A DNA stretch of 64,000 nt, taken from Protaetiibacter sp. SSC-01. Its GTDB lineage: Bacteria > Actinomycetota > Actinomycetes > Actinomycetales > Microbacteriaceae. The DNA lies in the NCBI RefSeq assembly GCF_014483895.1, contig NZ_CP059987.1, positions 62,001-126,000 on the forward strand, written 5' to 3'. The position numbers were made by a program, and so were the translations under genes. Below the pieces are notes generated by a model. That model did not search any database. It was given only the letters and a program-made list of their open reading frames with translations, and was not told the DNA's origin. Shown here piece after piece: positions 1 to 8,852 of the stretch (the stretch's first letter is position 1; each line of letters opens with the position of its first letter).

Positions 1-378
1 TCGTTCCCGACCAACGCACAGCTCGCCGAGCAGTGCACGGCCGACGGCCGCGCCGTGCTCACCCTCGGCCTCCTCGACGGGGTCTCGTTCTTCGAGGACG
101 TGAACTACTTCATCGACGGCGTGCCGGCCGCGAGCTCGACGGTGGCCCTCTCCCCCGGCACCTACCGGGTGACGGTGACCGTCAAGAACCCGAGCGACGG
201 ACTCGACGGCCCCACGGCGTGGAACGTCACCGTCCGCGGCGGCGACGTCTGCGGTGAGCTCGAGACCCTCGCGCTCACCGGCTTCGACGGCGGCTACCTC
301 GTGGCGCTCGCGGCGATGATGCTCGCTGCAGGCGCGGCGATCCTGGTCACCGGCCGCCGCCAGCGAGAGGCCGACTGA
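1..378 (+). CDS. C-terminal end of a cell-wall-anchored surface protein (partial)
   Basis: The reading frame is open from the first base, so the start lies outside the window and about 125 residues are visible. The visible part is a secreted-type, beta-rich segment with two cysteines. It ends in a sorting signal: LALTG near the C-terminus, then a hydrophobic helix of about 20 residues (YLVALAAMMLAAGAAILV) and a basic tail (GRRQREAD). LAxTG followed by a membrane helix and arginines is the layout recognised by class E sortases of high-GC actinobacteria, so the protein is probably anchored to peptidoglycan. The function of the ectodomain cannot be read from this fragment. A second LAxTG protein lies at 45205-46365. 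It converges on hemA with a terminator between. Confidence 0.75.
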   Translation, partial: SFPTNAQLAEQCTADGRAVLTLGLLDGVSFFEDVNYFIDGVPAASSTVALSPGTYRVTVTVKNPSDGLDGPTAWNVTVRGGDVCGELETLALTGFDGGYLVALAAMMLAAGAAILVTGRRQREAD

Positions 379-382
379 GACT

Positions 383-442
383 CCGGATCCCGTCCGCTGC
401 AGGGGCGGACGGGGTCCGGGCCCTCCGGTGAGAGCCCGGAGG
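383..442. terminator. Double hairpin terminator between convergent genes
   Basis: The first stem pairs 383-397 with 405-419, 15 pairs with one G-U wobble and a 7-base loop. A second stem pairs 422-428 with 436-442. It lies between the surface protein (+) and hemA (-) and can serve both directions. No clear T-tract is present, as is common in high-GC actinobacteria. Confidence 0.6.
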
Positions 443-447
443 CGCGG

Positions 448-1692
448 TCAGGCAGTCGACGCCTCGTCGGCAGCCGCGGACCGCGGCTCCGGCTCGACTC
501 CGTAGACAGCGGCAAGACCCGCGACGAAGTCGCTCAGGCGACCCTCCGCCGCCAGCTCGCGCGCGCGCTCCGACGGACCGTGCATGAGCACCCCCGCGAA
601 GTGACGCAGCGCCGACTCGACGGAGCCGTCATCGCCACGGGCGCGCGCGCGGGCGACCTCCGCCTCGAGCATCGCGTCCACATGGCGGCGCAGGGCGACG
701 ATCGCGGGAGCGGCCGCGGCATCCGCGGCGAAACCCGCAGCCGCATCGCCCACCACGGCGTGCGCGGGGCCCGCGAGCTCCGGCAGCGGCGCGTGCAGCG
801 CCAGCAGCTCGAGGTCGATGAGCTCGACGCCCGGCACGGCACCCACCGCCGGGTCGACGTTGCGCGGCAGCCCCAGATCGATCACGAGCAGCGGATGCCC
901 CGCGGTCACATGCTCGGGCGAGATCGTGTAGCGGGCCGTGCAGGTGACCACGACATCCGCGCCGGTGAGCGCCTCACGAAGCTCCCCCTCCGCGCGCACG
1001 CCGTACTTCGCGGCGAACATCTCCGCGCGGCCGGTCGCCGAGAAGACGCTCACGTGCTCCGCCCCGCGGCTGCGGAGGGATGCGATGGTCGTCGCCGCGT
1101 AGCGGCCCGTACCGACGAGCAGCACGCGCACCTGCGCCCAGTCGGGAACGCGCGACGACGCGAGGTCGAGCGCGAGCCGCGCCACGCCGCGGTCGACACG
1201 GCTCTGATCGGCCACCCCCCGCACGACGCGCGAGGTGCGGGCCGCCTGCTGGAACAGCCGGTCGAGCGCACCCGTCATGGTGCCGGCAGCGCGCGCCTCC
1301 CGAGCCGCGCGCTGCACCTGTCCCGCGATCTCCTCCTCGCCGACGACCATCGACTCGAGGCCCGCCGTCACCGCGAAGAGGTGACGCACGGCGCTCACCC
1401 CGAGGTGCGTCGCGGCGACGGCCCGCAGCTGCTGCGCGTCGTCGGGCGAGTCGGAGGCGATCGCCGCGGCCACCGCCTCGGCCGCCACAGCATCCGGAGC
1501 GGCGAGCGGGTCGTCGAGGTCGAGGTAGGCCTCGAAGCGATTGCACGTCGACAGCACCACGACCCCGCGCACGAAGTCGTGGCGGGCGAGCCGGTGCGCC
1601 GCCTCGGCGGCCGGGATACGGGACACCCGGTCGAGGAGATCGAACCCGGCGTTGCCGTGATTCGCCGTCAGACAGAACAGCACGCAGACCAT
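448..1692 (-). CDS. hemA: Glutamyl-tRNA reductase
   Basis: This enzyme reduces glutamyl-tRNA(Glu) to glutamate-1-semialdehyde with NADPH, the first committed step of C5 tetrapyrrole synthesis in the cytoplasm. The protein is 414 residues, usual for the family. The N-terminus (CLTANHGNAGFDLL) and the catalytic cysteine in STCNRFE at residue 50 are typical. ESMVVGEEEIAGQV near 113-126 belongs to the substrate domain, and GTGRYA near 194-199 begins the NADPH-binding Rossmann domain. A helical dimerisation domain follows. The start chosen is the ATG that gives the canonical N-terminus; an upstream extension of the frame lacks family similarity. It is divergent from hemE with about 60 bases between, so the two may share a control region. 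Confidence 0.95.
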   Translation of the reverse strand: MVCVLFCLTANHGNAGFDLLDRVSRIPAAEAAHRLARHDFVRGVVVLSTCNRFEAYLDLDDPLAAPDAVAAEAVAAAIASDSPDDAQQLRAVAATHLGVSAVRHLFAVTAGLESMVVGEEEIAGQVQRAAREARAAGTMTGALDRLFQQAARTSRVVRGVADQSRVDRGVARLALDLASSRVPDWAQVRVLLVGTGRYAATTIASLRSRGAEHVSVFSATGRAEMFAAKYGVRAEGELREALTGADVVVTCTARYTISPEHVTAGHPLLVIDLGLPRNVDPAVGAVPGVELIDLELLALHAPLPELAGPAHAVVGDAAAGFAADAAAAPAIVALRRHVDAMLEAEVARARARGDDGSVESALRHFAGVLMHGPSERARELAAEGRLSDFVAGLAAVYGVEPEPRSAAADEASTA

Positions 1693-1751
1693 GGTACGAG
1701 GTGCCTCCCTAACGGGGGCCGACAGCCCGGGACATGGGGGAGGATGGAGGA

Positions 1752-2807
1752 GTGCTTCCCCCGTCCCACCCCCTGACCGACGGCCGTACCTCGGCATCCG
1801 CCTTCATCCGCGCCGTGCGCGGCGAGCGGCCCGAGCGCACCCCCGTGTGGTTCATGCGGCAGGCGGGGCGCTCGCTCCCCGAATACCGGGCGTCGCGTGC
1901 CGGCGTCGACATGCTCGACGCCTGCCTCACGCCCGAGCTCGCCGCTGAGATCACGCTGCAGCCCGTGCGCCGGCACGGCGTCGATGCCGCGATCCTGTTC
2001 AGCGACATCGTCGTGCCCGTGCTGCTCGCGGGCGTCGACGTGCGCATCGTGCCGGGCCGCGGACCCGTGCTCGACGAGCCGATCCGCACGGCGTCCGACG
2101 TTCTGAAGCTCCGCCCCATCGACCCGGATGTGCTCGCACCCATCTCGGAGGCGGTGCGCCTCACGGTCGCGGAGCTCGGCGAGACACCCCTCATCGCGTT
2201 CGGCGGCGCACCCTTCACCCTCGCGTCGTACCTCGTCGAGGGCGGCCCGTCGAAGGACCAGCTGCGCGCCCGCTCGCTCATGTACTCCGACCCGCACACC
2301 TGGGCGGCGCTGCTCAACTGGTGCGCGGATGTCACGGGCGCCTTCCTGCGCGCCCAGGTCGAGGCCGGCGCGAGCACCGCCCAGCTGTTCGACTCGTGGA
2401 TCGGCTCGCTCTCGCGCCGCGACTACCAGCGCCGCGTCGCCCCGCACTCGAAGCGCGCGCTCGACGCCCTGCGCGGCCTCGAGGTGCCGAAGCTGCACTT
2501 CGGCGTCGGCAGCGGCGAGGTGCTCGACCTCCTCCCCGGGCTCGGGGCGGATGCGATCGGCATCGACTGGCGCATCCCGCTCGACGAGGCGAGCGCGCGG
2601 CTCGGCGGCGGCATCCCGCTGCAGGGCAACATCGACCCCGCGCTGCTCGCGGCGCCCTGGTCGGTGCTGCACGCGCACGTCGAGGACGTACTCGACCGCG
2701 GCCTGGCCGCGCCCGCACACATCGTCAACCTCGGCCATGGCGTGCCACCCGAGACCGATCCCGACGTGCTCACCAGGATCGTGGAGCTCGTGCATGCCCG
2801 CCGCTGA
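1752..2807 (+). CDS. hemE: Uroporphyrinogen decarboxylase
   Basis: HemE converts uroporphyrinogen III to coproporphyrinogen III by four decarboxylations. The signature [12 protein letters not shown] near residue 35 carries substrate-binding arginines, and the GNIDP and [13 protein letters not shown] motifs near the C-terminus are typical of the TIM-barrel family. The GTG at 1752 has a strong purine-rich Shine-Dalgarno (GGGGGAGGA) about 8 bases upstream. The in-frame ATG at 1734 is an alternative but lacks a good ribosome site. The length of 351 residues is normal. It overlaps hemY by 14 bases and so is translationally coupled to it. Confidence 0.95.
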   Translation: MLPPSHPLTDGRTSASAFIRAVRGERPERTPVWFMRQAGRSLPEYRASRAGVDMLDACLTPELAAEITLQPVRRHGVDAAILFSDIVVPVLLAGVDVRIVPGRGPVLDEPIRTASDVLKLRPIDPDVLAPISEAVRLTVAELGETPLIAFGGAPFTLASYLVEGGPSKDQLRARSLMYSDPHTWAALLNWCADVTGAFLRAQVEAGASTAQLFDSWIGSLSRRDYQRRVAPHSKRALDALRGLEVPKLHFGVGSGEVLDLLPGLGADAIGIDWRIPLDEASARLGGGIPLQGNIDPALLAAPWSVLHAHVEDVLDRGLAAPAHIVNLGHGVPPETDPDVLTRIVELVHARR

Positions 2808-4065
2808 GCGCGTCGTCATCGTCGGCGGGGGAGTAGCGGGTCTCGTCGCCGCGCGGGCCCTCGTGCTCGCCGGATGCGAGATCGAACTGCTCGAGAAGAG
2901 CGAGCGGCTCGGCGGTCAGCTGACATCGCATTCCGTCGCCGGAATCGAGCTCGACGCGGGCGCGGAGGCGTATGCCGTCCGCGGCGATGCGGTGCCCACG
3001 CTCCTGCGTTCGCTGCATCTCGCCGACGACATCGTGCACCCCGCGAGCACGCCCGCGTGGCTCCACCGCGCCGACGGCAGCGCCGTGCCGCTCCCCGCGA
3101 CGAGCCTTCTGGGCATCCCCGGCGTGCCCCTCGCGCAAGACGTGATCGATGCCATCGGCATGGGTGCCGCCCTCCGCGCGCAGCTCGACAACCTCCTGCC
3201 CGGGCTCGTCGCGTCGAAGGCGCAGAGCGTCGGCGAGCTCGTGCGCCGCCGGATGGGGCAGGCCGTGCTCGACGGCCTCGTCGCCCCCGTCGTGCGTGGG
3301 GTGCATTCCGTGTCGCCCGACGAGCTCGACCTCGACCGCGCGGCGCCGGGGCTCCGCGGGGCGCTCCTCCGGCAGGGCAGCCTCGCCGCCGCCGTGCGCT
3401 CGCGCCGCGAGTCCGCACCGGCGGGCGCCGCGGTCGCGTCGCTGCGCGGCGGCCTCCACCGCATGGTCTCCGCGCTCGTCGCCGACCTCGACCGCTTCGG
3501 GGTGCGCGTGCGCACGGGTGTGGAGGTCACCGAGGTCGACGCCGACGGCGCGAGAACCGCGGCCGGCGAGCGCGTCACCGGCGAGGTGCTCCTCGCGGCC
3601 CCGCTCCGCGCCGACGCACCCCGCACGCGCGTCACCGTCGCGACGATCGCGGTCGACGCGCCCGAGCTCGCGGATGCGCCGCGCGGCACGGGAGTGCTCG
3701 TCGCGGCGGGCGCTCCGGATGTCGCGGCTCGCGCGCTCACGCACCTCACCGCGAAGTGGGAGTGGATCGCCGAGAGCACCCCCCTGCAGTTCCTCCGCCT
3801 CTCCTACGACGAGGGAGTCGAGGTGACACCCGAGCTCGCGCGGCGCGACGCCGAAGCGCTGCTCGGCCGCCGCATCCCCGCCCCCGTCGACTCCGCGGTC
3901 GTGCACTGGGAGCGTGTGGGGCGACGCGTCGACGCAGAACATGCCATTGACGGAATGCGTCGGGTGGGGGAGGCTGAATCCGGAACCGGGCTCGCCACGG
4001 TGATCCCTTACGCCCTCGACGTCGCGAACGCAATCCCCTCCGACGCCGACGGGCGCCAGGACTAG
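2794..4065 (+). CDS. hemY: Coproporphyrinogen III oxidase (FAD-dependent, HemY/CgoX type)
   Basis: This flavoprotein uses oxygen to oxidise coproporphyrinogen III to coproporphyrin III in the coproporphyrin-dependent pathway of Gram-positive bacteria. The N-terminus shows the dinucleotide fold [17 protein letters not shown], then an acidic strand end ([11 protein letters not shown]). The C-terminal GTGLATVI resembles the second FAD contact of the amine-oxidase family. At 423 residues it is somewhat shorter than many HemY proteins (about 450-480). The adjoining hemQ and hemH of the same pathway support the CgoX role over a protoporphyrinogen oxidase role. It starts inside the end of hemE. Confidence 0.92.
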   Translation: MPAAERVVIVGGGVAGLVAARALVLAGCEIELLEKSERLGGQLTSHSVAGIELDAGAEAYAVRGDAVPTLLRSLHLADDIVHPASTPAWLHRADGSAVPLPATSLLGIPGVPLAQDVIDAIGMGAALRAQLDNLLPGLVASKAQSVGELVRRRMGQAVLDGLVAPVVRGVHSVSPDELDLDRAAPGLRGALLRQGSLAAAVRSRRESAPAGAAVASLRGGLHRMVSALVADLDRFGVRVRTGVEVTEVDADGARTAAGERVTGEVLLAAPLRADAPRTRVTVATIAVDAPELADAPRGTGVLVAAGAPDVAARALTHLTAKWEWIAESTPLQFLRLSYDEGVEVTPELARRDAEALLGRRIPAPVDSAVVHWERVGRRVDAEHAIDGMRRVGEAESGTGLATVIPYALDVANAIPSDADGRQD

Positions 4066-4068
4066 TCT
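4063..4068 (+). promoter_or_regulatory. -10 box TAGTCT
   Basis: This TANNNT hexamer overlaps the hemY stop codon and lies 53 bases before the ATG at 4122. It probably gives the three small envelope genes their own promoter inside the heme cluster. No strong -35 box is visible. Confidence 0.4.
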
Positions 4069-4121
4069 GAACGCAGCCCCCGAGATCACCGCGTGTCGGG
4101 ACGTGGAGAACGGAGCATCGC

Positions 4122-4478
4122 ATGAAAGGCAAGATCCTCTTCGTCGCCGGACTCGGCGTCGGATACGTGCTCGGAACGCGCGCCGGACGCGAGCGCTACG
4201 AGCAGATCAAGTCGGCCGCCGCCAACCTCTGGAACGCGCCCGTCGTGCAGCAGCGCGTCGACGACGTGCAGGAGTTCGTGAAGGACCACGCGCCCGAGGT
4301 GGCCGAGTTCGTCACCGACGGCGCCAAGAAGGTCGTGGCGCAGGTGTCGGGTCGTGGCAGCACGACCAGGAAGTCGACGTCGCGGTCGAACTCGAGCACG
4401 GGCTCCAAGTCGTCGAGCTCGTCGAGCTCGTCGGGGTCGTCGGGCACGAAGAACTCCGCGTCCGGCTCCAAGTCCTGA
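4122..4478 (+). CDS. Small YtxH-like envelope protein
   Basis: The protein has 118 residues. It has a short glycine-rich hydrophobic N-terminus (ILFVAGLGVGYVLGTRAG), a charged helical middle part, and a C-terminal tail of almost only Ser, Lys, Thr and Gly from about residue 82. The GYVLGTRAGRERYEQI start is recurrent in actinobacterial proteins related to YtxH general-stress proteins. Its function is unknown. It is the first of three small genes (with the holin-fold and DUF3618 proteins) between hemY and hemQ, a trio that looks like an envelope or stress cassette. Confidence 0.75.
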   Translation: MKGKILFVAGLGVGYVLGTRAGRERYEQIKSAAANLWNAPVVQQRVDDVQEFVKDHAPEVAEFVTDGAKKVVAQVSGRGSTTRKSTSRSNSSTGSKSSSSSSSSGSSGTKNSASGSKS

Positions 4479-4488
4479 GGGAGGGGTC

Positions 4489-4914
4489 ATGACCGACCCC
4501 CGCACCGGAGCGAAGCCGCGCAAGCGCTCGCTCATCGAACTCATCACGAGCCTGCCCGATCAGGTGCAGGAGCTCGTGCGCCGCGAGATCGAGCTCGTCA
4601 AGACCGAGCTCGTCGAGAAGCTGAAGGCCCTCGGCGTCGGCGCCGGCCTCTTGCTCGGCGCCGTCATCACGCTCATGTTCTTCATCGGCGTGCTGCTGAC
4701 GCTCGCGATCATCGGCCTCAGCTACGTCATGCCCGACTGGGCTGCGGCCCTCGTCGTCGCGGGCGTGCTCCTGATCGTCGCGGTCATCCTCGCCCTCGTG
4801 GGCTACCGCATCCTCAAGACCGGCATCCCCCCGGTGCCGACCGAGGCCATCGCATCCATCCAGAAGGACATCCTCGCCGTGAAGGGCGAGGGGAGACGAG
4901 GCACTGATGTCTGA
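4489..4914 (+). CDS. Phage-holin-superfamily membrane protein (putative Actinobacteriophage holin fold)
   Basis: The protein has 141 residues. An amphipathic N-terminal helix (VQELVRREIELVKTELVEK) is followed by two transmembrane segments at about residues 51-76 and 81-106. This is the layout of the Phage_holin_3_6 family (PF07332), which is mostly chromosomal in actinobacteria and not linked to lysis. The start ATG follows GAGGGG. The 3' end overlaps the next gene by 8 bases. Nothing phage-like surrounds it, so a membrane-structure role is more likely than lysis. Confidence 0.8.
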   Translation: MTDPRTGAKPRKRSLIELITSLPDQVQELVRREIELVKTELVEKLKALGVGAGLLLGAVITLMFFIGVLLTLAIIGLSYVMPDWAAALVVAGVLLIVAVILALVGYRILKTGIPPVPTEAIASIQKDILAVKGEGRRGTDV

Positions 4915-5146
4915 CGCAACCGAAGCCGCCAAGGCCGCCGCCCGCAAGGCCCGCCACCAGCTCGCCGACACCCTCGACGAGCTCGAGGGCAAGTTTGACG
5001 TGCCGAAGCGCACGGGTGAGCTCGTGGAGAAGGCCAAGGTCGCCTACGAGAAGAACCCCGTGCCGTGGATCGTGGGCGGCGCCGCCGTCGCGATCATCGC
5101 CGTGGGCCTCGTCGCCTGGGCGATCTTCGGCGGCGACGACGACTGA
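4907..5146 (+). CDS. DUF3618 family protein
   Basis: The protein has 79 residues. The N-terminal part (ARHQLADTLDELEGKFDVPK) matches the DUF3618 pattern of a charged helix that ends in a VPK/VPR turn. A single transmembrane helix (WIVGGAAVAIIAVGLVAWAI) and an acidic end (GGDDD) follow. DUF3618 proteins are often next to a PF07332 holin-fold protein, as here, and the 8-base overlap implies coupled expression. No biochemical role is known to me. Confidence 0.8.
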   Translation: MSDATEAAKAAARKARHQLADTLDELEGKFDVPKRTGELVEKAKVAYEKNPVPWIVGGAAVAIIAVGLVAWAIFGGDDD

Positions 5147-5180
5147 GCCCTCTGGCGCGGCGATAATCCGCCGCGCGCGC

Positions 5181-5216
5181 CGAGATCGCGCACGAGCGCG
5201 GTCGCGCGCGATCTCG
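5181..5216 (+). terminator. Hairpin after the three-gene envelope cassette
   Basis: A perfect 11-pair stem (5181-5191 with 5206-5216) encloses a 14-base loop. It lies between the DUF3618 gene and hemQ and probably separates the two transcription units. There is no T-tract. Confidence 0.5.
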
Positions 5217-5288
5217 AGTGCGCACACCGCCGCGTAGCACGAGCGCTGATCTCGATTCGCGGGTAACCCGTTTGAGGGAGAGGATGGG

Positions 5289-5987
5289 GTGGTGACGTAC
5301 GCCCCCACCGTCCCGTCCGACAACAGCAGCGAGAGCCCGAGCGGGTTCGCGCTCTGGGCCGTGTGGCGCCGCGACCCCGGCGCCCGCGGTGCCGCCGACA
5401 CGAGCGGGCTCGCGGATGCCGTGGCCGCCGTGGAGGCGGACGGCGTGAGCGTCCGCGGCTTCTACGACGTCTCGGGTCTCCGCGCCGATGCCGACCTCCT
5501 CGTGTGGCTCACGGGCGACACGGCCGAGGGTCTGCAGGCGGCCGTGCGCAGCATCCGCCGCGTACCCGCGATCGCCGGGCTCCTGCCGACGTGGAACGCC
5601 CTCGGCGTGCACCGCGAGGCCGAGTTCAGCCGCGCCCACGCCCCCGCCTTCCTGCGCGGCCTGCCGCCGAAGGGCTGGGTCACCGTCTACCCCTTCGTGC
5701 GCAGCTACGACTGGTATCTGCTGCCCGACGACGAGCGGCGCGGCATGCTCGCCGATCACGGCCGCAAGGGCTCGGAGTACCCGGGCGTGCAGGCGAACAC
5801 GGTCGCGAGCTTCGCGCTCGGCGACTACGAGTGGATCCTCGCCCTCGAGGCCGACGAGGTGACCGAGCTCGTCGACCTCATGCGCCACCTGCGCAAGACG
5901 GATGCGCGCCTCCACATCCGCGAGGAGGTTCCGTTCTTCACAGGGCGGCGCATCGAGCTCGACGAGGTCGCGGAGGTGCTCGCGTGA
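5289..5987 (+). CDS. hemQ: Coproheme decarboxylase (HemQ/ChdC)
   Basis: HemQ oxidatively decarboxylates two propionates of iron-coproporphyrin III to give heme b, the last step of the coproporphyrin pathway. The chlorite-dismutase-like fold is shown by TVYPFVRSYDWYLLP, where Tyr134 matches the radical-forming tyrosine of actinobacterial and firmicute HemQ. LADHGRKG follows, with His157 as the likely proximal heme ligand. The length of 232 residues is normal. The GTG at 5289 follows GGGAGAGGATGG; the next codon is also GTG, so the start is uncertain by one codon. It overlaps hemH by 4 bases. Confidence 0.94.
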   Translation: MVTYAPTVPSDNSSESPSGFALWAVWRRDPGARGAADTSGLADAVAAVEADGVSVRGFYDVSGLRADADLLVWLTGDTAEGLQAAVRSIRRVPAIAGLLPTWNALGVHREAEFSRAHAPAFLRGLPPKGWVTVYPFVRSYDWYLLPDDERRGMLADHGRKGSEYPGVQANTVASFALGDYEWILALEADEVTELVDLMRHLRKTDARLHIREEVPFFTGRRIELDEVAEVLA

Positions 5988-7156
5988 CGATCACGAACGG
6001 CGAGGCGCCCGGCATCCTCGCGGCCACCCCTGCCGCGGCGAGCGGGGCCGAGCACGTCGAGCAGCCCGTCGCGTACGACGCGATCGTGCTCGCGGGCTTC
6101 GGCGGACCCGAGGGGCAGGACGACGTCATCCCCTTCCTCCGCAACGTCACGCGCGGACGCGGCATCCCCGACGAGCGCCTCGAGGAGGTGGCGCACCACT
6201 ACCGCCACTTCGGCGGCGTGAGTCCCATCAACCAGCAGAACCGCGAGCTCAAGGCGGCGCTCGAGGCGGAGCTCGCCGAACGCGGCATCGACCTGCCCGT
6301 GCTGTGGGGCAACCGCAACTGGAGCCCCTACCTTGCAGAGGCGCTGCAGGAGGCGCACGAGCGCGGCTACCGCACCCTCATCGGGCTCGCGACGAGCGCA
6401 TACTCGAGCTTCTCGAGCTGCCGCCAGTACCGCGAGGACTTCGCGATCGCCCTCGAGCAGACGGGCCTCGGCGACGAGCTGCGCATCGACAAGGTGCGGC
6501 AGTTCTTCGACCACCCGGGCTTCGTGACGCCGTTCGTCGAGGGGGTGCGCGACGCGCTCGCCGACCTCGTCGAGCGCGGTTTCGCCGACGACGAGATCCG
6601 CGTGCTCTTCGCGACCCACAGCATCCCGACCGACGACGCCCTGCGCTCGGGCGACCGCACGGTCGACTACGGCCCCGGCGGCGCCTACGCGGCGCAGCAC
6701 CTCGCGGTCGGCGAGGTCGTCATGCGCGAGGTCGGCTCGCACGTCGCGTGGGAGCTCGTCTACCAGAGCCGCTCGGGCCCGCCGACGCAGCCGTGGCTCG
6801 AGCCCGATGTCAACGACGTCATCGAGGGCCTGCCCGCGCAGGGCGTCAAGGCCGTCGTGATCGTGCCGCTCGGTTTCGTCTCCGACCACATGGAGGTGCT
6901 CTGGGACCTCGACACGGAGGCCACCGAGACCGCCGAGGAGCACGGCCTCGTCGCGATCCGCACGCCCACGCCGGGCACGCATCCGGCGTACGTCGCGGGA
7001 CTCGTCGACCTCGTGCTCGAGCGCGTGAACGGCACGGCGACCGCCGAGCGGCCGGCGCTCACGCCCTACGGACCGTGGTTCGACGTGTGCCGCCCCGGAT
7101 GCTGCGAGAACGTGCGCGCGGGGTTCAAGCCCGCCATCGCGGGGGTGGCACCGTGA
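5984..7156 (+). CDS. hemH: Coproporphyrin ferrochelatase
   Basis: This enzyme inserts Fe2+ into coproporphyrin III (CpfC). The 390-residue protein has an N-terminal leader of about 30 residues before the core (YDAIVLAGFGGPEG). Characteristic motifs are the catalytic histidine in FATHSIP (His212), LVYQSRSGPPTQPWLEPD near 258-275, and FVSDHMEVLWDLD near 298-310. Cys146 and the cluster CRPGCC (Cys369, 373, 374) match the four-cysteine pattern expected for the [2Fe-2S] cluster reported in some actinobacterial ferrochelatases. The GTG start overlaps the hemQ stop as GTGA, and the stop overlaps hemC the same way. Confidence 0.94.
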   Translation: MTITNGEAPGILAATPAAASGAEHVEQPVAYDAIVLAGFGGPEGQDDVIPFLRNVTRGRGIPDERLEEVAHHYRHFGGVSPINQQNRELKAALEAELAERGIDLPVLWGNRNWSPYLAEALQEAHERGYRTLIGLATSAYSSFSSCRQYREDFAIALEQTGLGDELRIDKVRQFFDHPGFVTPFVEGVRDALADLVERGFADDEIRVLFATHSIPTDDALRSGDRTVDYGPGGAYAAQHLAVGEVVMREVGSHVAWELVYQSRSGPPTQPWLEPDVNDVIEGLPAQGVKAVVIVPLGFVSDHMEVLWDLDTEATETAEEHGLVAIRTPTPGTHPAYVAGLVDLVLERVNGTATAERPALTPYGPWFDVCRPGCCENVRAGFKPAIAGVAP

Positions 7157-8067
7157 CGCTCCGGCTGGGAACCCGGGGCAGCGCGCTCGCGCTCGCCCAG
7201 GCGGGCGCCGTCGCCCAGCGGCTCGGTGCCGAGCTCGTCGTCATCGAAAGCGAGGGAGACCGCACGAGCGCGCCGCTCGCCGATCTCGGCGGTGCCGGTG
7301 TGTTCGCCGCGGCCCTGCGCGAGGCGCTCCTCGCGGGCGAGGTCGACGCCGTCGTGCACTCCTACAAGGATCTGCCGACGACGCCGCTCGACGGGCTGAC
7401 GGTCGCGGCCGTGCCGAAGCGGGCGGATGCGCGCGACGTCGTGTGCGCCGCGGGCGGTCACGACCTCGACAAGCTCCCCGCGGGCGCGCGCGTCGGCACC
7501 GGTTCGCCGCGGCGCCGGGCACAGCTGCTGCGGCGACGTCCCGATCTCGACGTGGTCGACATCCGGGGCAACATCGACACCCGGCTCGGGCGCGTCGGCG
7601 CGGACGACCCGGAGCGCCGCCTCGACGCCGTCGTGCTCGCGGCGGCCGGCCTCGACCGCCTCGGGCGCACCGACGCCGTCACCGAGTGGCTGAGCCTCAC
7701 CTCGTGGCCGACGGCGCCCGCCCAGGGCGCGCTCGCCGTCGAGACCCGCACGGGCGACGCGAAGACCGTCGCGAAGCTCGAGCACAAGCCGAGCCGCCTC
7801 GCCGCCGAGGCCGAGCGCGGCGTGCTCGCGCGGCTCGAGGCCGGATGCGCGGCGCCCCTCGGCGCATCCGCTCTCTTCGAGGACGGGCTGCTCTTCCTCT
7901 CGGCGCGCGTGTACTCGCTCGACGGCTCGGAGCACCTGACCTCGTCCCACGCCCTGTACCCGGAGGACTCCCGCGACCCCGCGGGCGAGCTCGCGGCGCG
8001 CGTCGCCGACGAGCTGCTCGACGCGGGTGCGGCGGACCTCGCCCCGCTCGGAGGGAGGCGCCTGTGA
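7153..8067 (+). CDS. hemC: Hydroxymethylbilane synthase (porphobilinogen deaminase)
   Basis: HemC polymerises four porphobilinogens to hydroxymethylbilane. The 304-residue protein begins with the family hallmark LRLGTRGSALALAQA and has the conserved HSYKDLPT near residue 69. [19 protein letters not shown] and DIRGNIDTRL supply cofactor-binding arginines. Cys232 in LEAGCAAPLGA is the attachment site of the dipyrromethane cofactor. The GTG start overlaps hemH by 4 bases and the end overlaps hemD by 4, so the gene is embedded in a coupled operon. Confidence 0.96.
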   Translation: MTLRLGTRGSALALAQAGAVAQRLGAELVVIESEGDRTSAPLADLGGAGVFAAALREALLAGEVDAVVHSYKDLPTTPLDGLTVAAVPKRADARDVVCAAGGHDLDKLPAGARVGTGSPRRRAQLLRRRPDLDVVDIRGNIDTRLGRVGADDPERRLDAVVLAAAGLDRLGRTDAVTEWLSLTSWPTAPAQGALAVETRTGDAKTVAKLEHKPSRLAAEAERGVLARLEAGCAAPLGASALFEDGLLFLSARVYSLDGSEHLTSSHALYPEDSRDPAGELAARVADELLDAGAADLAPLGGRRL

Positions 8068-8852
8068 ATCCCGACGCAGGCCGCTCAACAGAACCGAAGT
8101 CGACGAAGCCCCTCGCCGGATGGCGCGTGCTCGTGCCGCGCGGCGGCAAGTGGGGCGACTCGGTCGCCGCGACCGTGCGCAGCCACGGCGGCATCCCCGT
8201 CATCGCGCCGCTCATCAACTTCGCGTCGACCGACGACCCGACGACGCTCGCGAACGCCCTGCACGAGCTGCAGGACGGGCAGTTCGCGTGGCTCGTCGTG
8301 ACGAGCGCCACGACCGTCGACGTGCTCAACGCGCAGCGGGTGAAGGTGCCCGAGGGCACGCGTATCGCCGCCGTCGGCGAGACGACCGCGGCGGCGCTGC
8401 AGCTCGCGGGCTACCGGGTGGACTTCGTGCCGGGCTCGGACAACTCGGCGCGCGGGCTCGTGAAGGAGTGGCCCGACTCGGGCATCCGCGGCCGCGTGCT
8501 CATCCCGCAGTCCGACCTCGCCGAGCCGACGCTCGTCGCGGGGCTGCAGAAGCTCGGCTTCGATGTCGAGTTCGTGCAGGCGTACCGCACGGTCGGGGTT
8601 CCGGTGTCGCCGGATGTCGCGCGCGACGTGGCCTCCGGTCGCATCCGGGCGATCCTCGTGACCTCCGGCTCGGTCGCCCGCCAGGTGGCGGAGCAGCTCG
8701 CGCCCCTGCCGGATGACACGGTCGTCGCGTGCATCGGCCCGCGCACCGCGTTCGACACCCGCGCGGCCGGTCTCACGGTGCACGTCATCGCCGAGGAGCG
8801 CAGCGCCGACTCGCTCATCGACGCGCTCGTCGAGTACGCGGAGGCGGAATGA
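8064..8852 (+). CDS. hemD: Uroporphyrinogen-III synthase
   Basis: HemD cyclises hydroxymethylbilane with inversion of ring D to uroporphyrinogen III. The family is poorly conserved in sequence. The call rests on the 262-residue two-lobed pattern ([10 protein letters not shown] at the start, [12 protein letters not shown] near 74, [11 protein letters not shown] near 95, [14 protein letters not shown] near 193, [15 protein letters not shown] near 217) and on its place between hemC and hemB. It starts with a GTGA overlap on hemC. Confidence 0.93.
   Translation: MNPDAGRSTEPKSTKPLAGWRVLVPRGGKWGDSVAATVRSHGGIPVIAPLINFASTDDPTTLANALHELQDGQFAWLVVTSATTVDVLNAQRVKVPEGTRIAAVGETTAAALQLAGYRVDFVPGSDNSARGLVKEWPDSGIRGRVLIPQSDLAEPTLVAGLQKLGFDVEFVQAYRTVGVPVSPDVARDVASGRIRAILVTSGSVARQVAEQLAPLPDDTVVACIGPRTAFDTRAAGLTVHVIAEERSADSLIDALVEYAEAE

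Noticed and set aside
4489-4914. Holin-type protein as a sign of a prophage.
   Set aside because: No endolysin, capsid, integrase or attachment site is nearby. Members of PF07332 are common chromosomal membrane proteins in actinobacteria.
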